A stretch of DNA of 64,000 bases from Hofstenia miamia (taxonomy: Eukaryota; Xenacoelomorpha; Acoela; Hofsteniidae), in the NCBI GenBank assembly GCA_900660155.1, contig CABFPE010000007.1:1226357-1290356 (forward strand). The letters are read 5' to 3'. A model generated the notes under the pieces. It did not search any database. It saw only the letters and a program-made list of their open reading frames with translations, and was not told the DNA's origin. Of the stretch, positions 62,559 through 64,000 are shown in pieces (the stretch's first letter is position 1; every line of letters starts with the position of its first letter). The position numbers were made by a program, and so were the translations under genes.

Positions 62559-63497
62559 AGGTATTTACAAAATTAAACAATATATACAACATAGACAAGC
62601 AAGAAAAAATAAAAGCTGTACAGAACAGTAAATAAAAAACAATTAAAAGACAAAATAAAATAGAAAGACATAGATTAAAAATAATTTGCAGCTAGTAATT
62701 TATTTATTTATTTGTTTAGAAAACTTATATAGCGCATTCATTTCAAATTGTAATTTTAAAGAATATTATAAAAATTTACAAGGATTCTAATGCGCATATT
62801 ATTTAAAAGATTTGTCTTAGAAAAAAACTTTCTTCACAATAAATATGACTCACAAATTAATTGATTATGTTAAAATTGATTGTTGTTTAAGAATTATGCA
62901 TAAAAGTTTTAGAAGCATGATATGTACTTTGTGCGCTCAGCTGAATTGTTTTTTCTGGCAATTAGTATTGATAATTCAATATTCTACATTGTTCTCTTTA
63001 ATGATATGAAAAAAAACTATTTGGAATCTTCAAATGCTAGATGTCATCTTCCAAGAGATGGGAACTTTTCCATTTATGATGTGAAGTATTTTATCCACTC
63101 TAACTTTTCATTTTTGTTCAAAATTGTTCATTCCTCTTTAATATAAGTATAAAAGTTTGGAAGTTTTAATTTCACAATTAAATGAACCATTGCTAATCAA
63201 AATTCACAAACAAGTAGGAAATTAAAAATTTTAAGTTGACATATTAGTAGATACTTTAATGTTTAATTCCAGTATATTGTTATTGCATTAATAATTGTGG
63301 GTTCTTAATCAAGCAAATTATAATGTGCAAGATACTGTATTCAAAGTACATATATATATATATATTTGAAATTTTTCCGATTATGTTAAATATTCTAAAG
63401 CTAAATTATTAAATTTGGTTCCGGAGTATTTCATATTTGATTAAATTTTATGTAAAACAGAAAAACACACACAAACACATATATATATATATATATA
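62559..63497. repeat. Second copy of the flanking segment, inside Tc1 copy B
   Basis: Duplicates 60908-61860 and separates the two halves of Tc1 copy B. Compared with copy A, about 446 bases of transposon (equivalent to 39441-39886) are missing and replaced by this segment. Confidence 0.9.
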
Positions 63498-63825
63498 AAT
63501 TGTAGCAAGAAATCTCTTTAATCCTTTTGATGGCATTACATACAGTTGATTGTGCCACATGGAGTCTGACAGCTATTGCCCTTTGAGACATATTTTCTTG
63601 GCTTAAAACCTGAATTTGTGCTCGCTTTTCAGAAGTTAACTCGCATTTCTTACCCATATTTAAAGGTGATAAATGAGATGCTGTAACATTGTTTTGGGTT
63701 ACATTCACATAAATACACTGATAACGCATCTAAATATGATTTTTTTAAAGGAAACTAACAATTATTAACATTAACATAAAGGTTGCTTAAAATATGCATG
63801 AAATATAAAATATATGCTAAAATCA
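63498..63825 (-). mobile_element. Tc1-like transposon copy B, transposase N-terminal half
   Basis: Encodes MGKKCELTSEKRAQ (start at 63657) through the first helix-turn-helix (RAIAVRLHVAQSTV) up to KRIKEISCYN, nearly identical to copy A. The outer terminal repeat stops at AAATCACGAGG (about 63825), so this end of the element is truncated and followed by unrelated sequence. Confidence 0.88.
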
Positions 63826-64000
63826 CGAGGGGGTTTATTTTTATATATCGCTAGGGGTGTACGGAAGGCACTGATTAAGATAAAGCGCCTAAATATTTTT
63901 CCCTGTTTAAAATTGAATTCGCCTATTATTTACCATTAATATGGACAATATCTTCAAATAATTAGTTAAACTATGAAACACGAAAACAGTGAATTGGCCA
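63826..64000. other. Window end, nothing recognised
   Basis: AT-rich sequence after the truncated Tc1 end. No feature seen. Confidence 0.4.

Overview
The window is AT-rich genomic DNA from an invertebrate metazoan. The evidence is spliced GT-AG introns, a TRPM ion-channel gene, CR1/L2-like LINEs, Tc1, hAT, pogo and Penelope-type elements, and many (TA)n microsatellites. I see no operons, ribosome binding sites, tRNAs, rRNAs or CRISPR arrays. The species cannot be fixed from the sequence. The window carries six single-n joins and one 18-n gap, and several of these sit next to duplicated sequence, so parts of the layout may be assembly artefacts.

Region by region (+ coordinates). 1-13.7 kb is a transposon graveyard: a decayed CR1-like LINE (1-2539), more fragments of the same family (3.4-4.0, 4.7-4.9, 5.1-6.6 and 7.9-8.1 kb), a Penelope-like GIY-YIG remnant (4.0-4.5 kb), a hAT-type MITE (9.0-9.4 kb) and a TIR element with TA target sites (12.8-13.7 kb). 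14.0-48.7 kb is one host gene on the minus strand, a TRPM-type TRP cation channel that I reconstruct as 20 coding exons and about 1,140 residues. The splice phases agree at every junction. Its introns hold an L2-like LINE, a pogo-like remnant, a 48-copy 104-bp tandem array (25.7-30.6 kb), a hAT MITE with an 8-bp target duplication, two Tc1 elements and a 394-bp-arm palindrome that copies part of exon 14.

46.7-51.4 kb upstream of the TRPM start holds a Tc1-like MITE, two hAT MITEs and an old LINE interrupted by a young LINE 3' end. 52.65-57.28 kb is a structurally intact CR1-like LINE (minus strand) with two open ORFs. ORF1 carries an SGNH esterase domain and ORF2 carries endonuclease plus reverse transcriptase, with a 2A-like NPGP motif before the endonuclease. 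57.3-64 kb contains an unrecognised exon-like ORF, a 488-bp duplicate around a single n, a 21-bp minisatellite, a LINE endonuclease remnant and a Tc1 whose middle has been replaced by about 0.94 kb copied from its own flank.

The signals most worth following are: (1) a 3'-UTR stem-loop of the LINE family, directly before its (TATCT)n tail, that keeps pairing through a compensatory base change; (2) a chain of tiny upstream ORFs in a 17-bp repeat in front of ORF1, each stop overlapping the next start as ATGA; (3) the variant 2A-like motif of ORF2; (4) the apparently homogeneous 5-kb array inside a TRPM intron; and (5) the Tc1 filler structure at 62-63.8 kb. I did not find a convincing wholly new multi-gene system.
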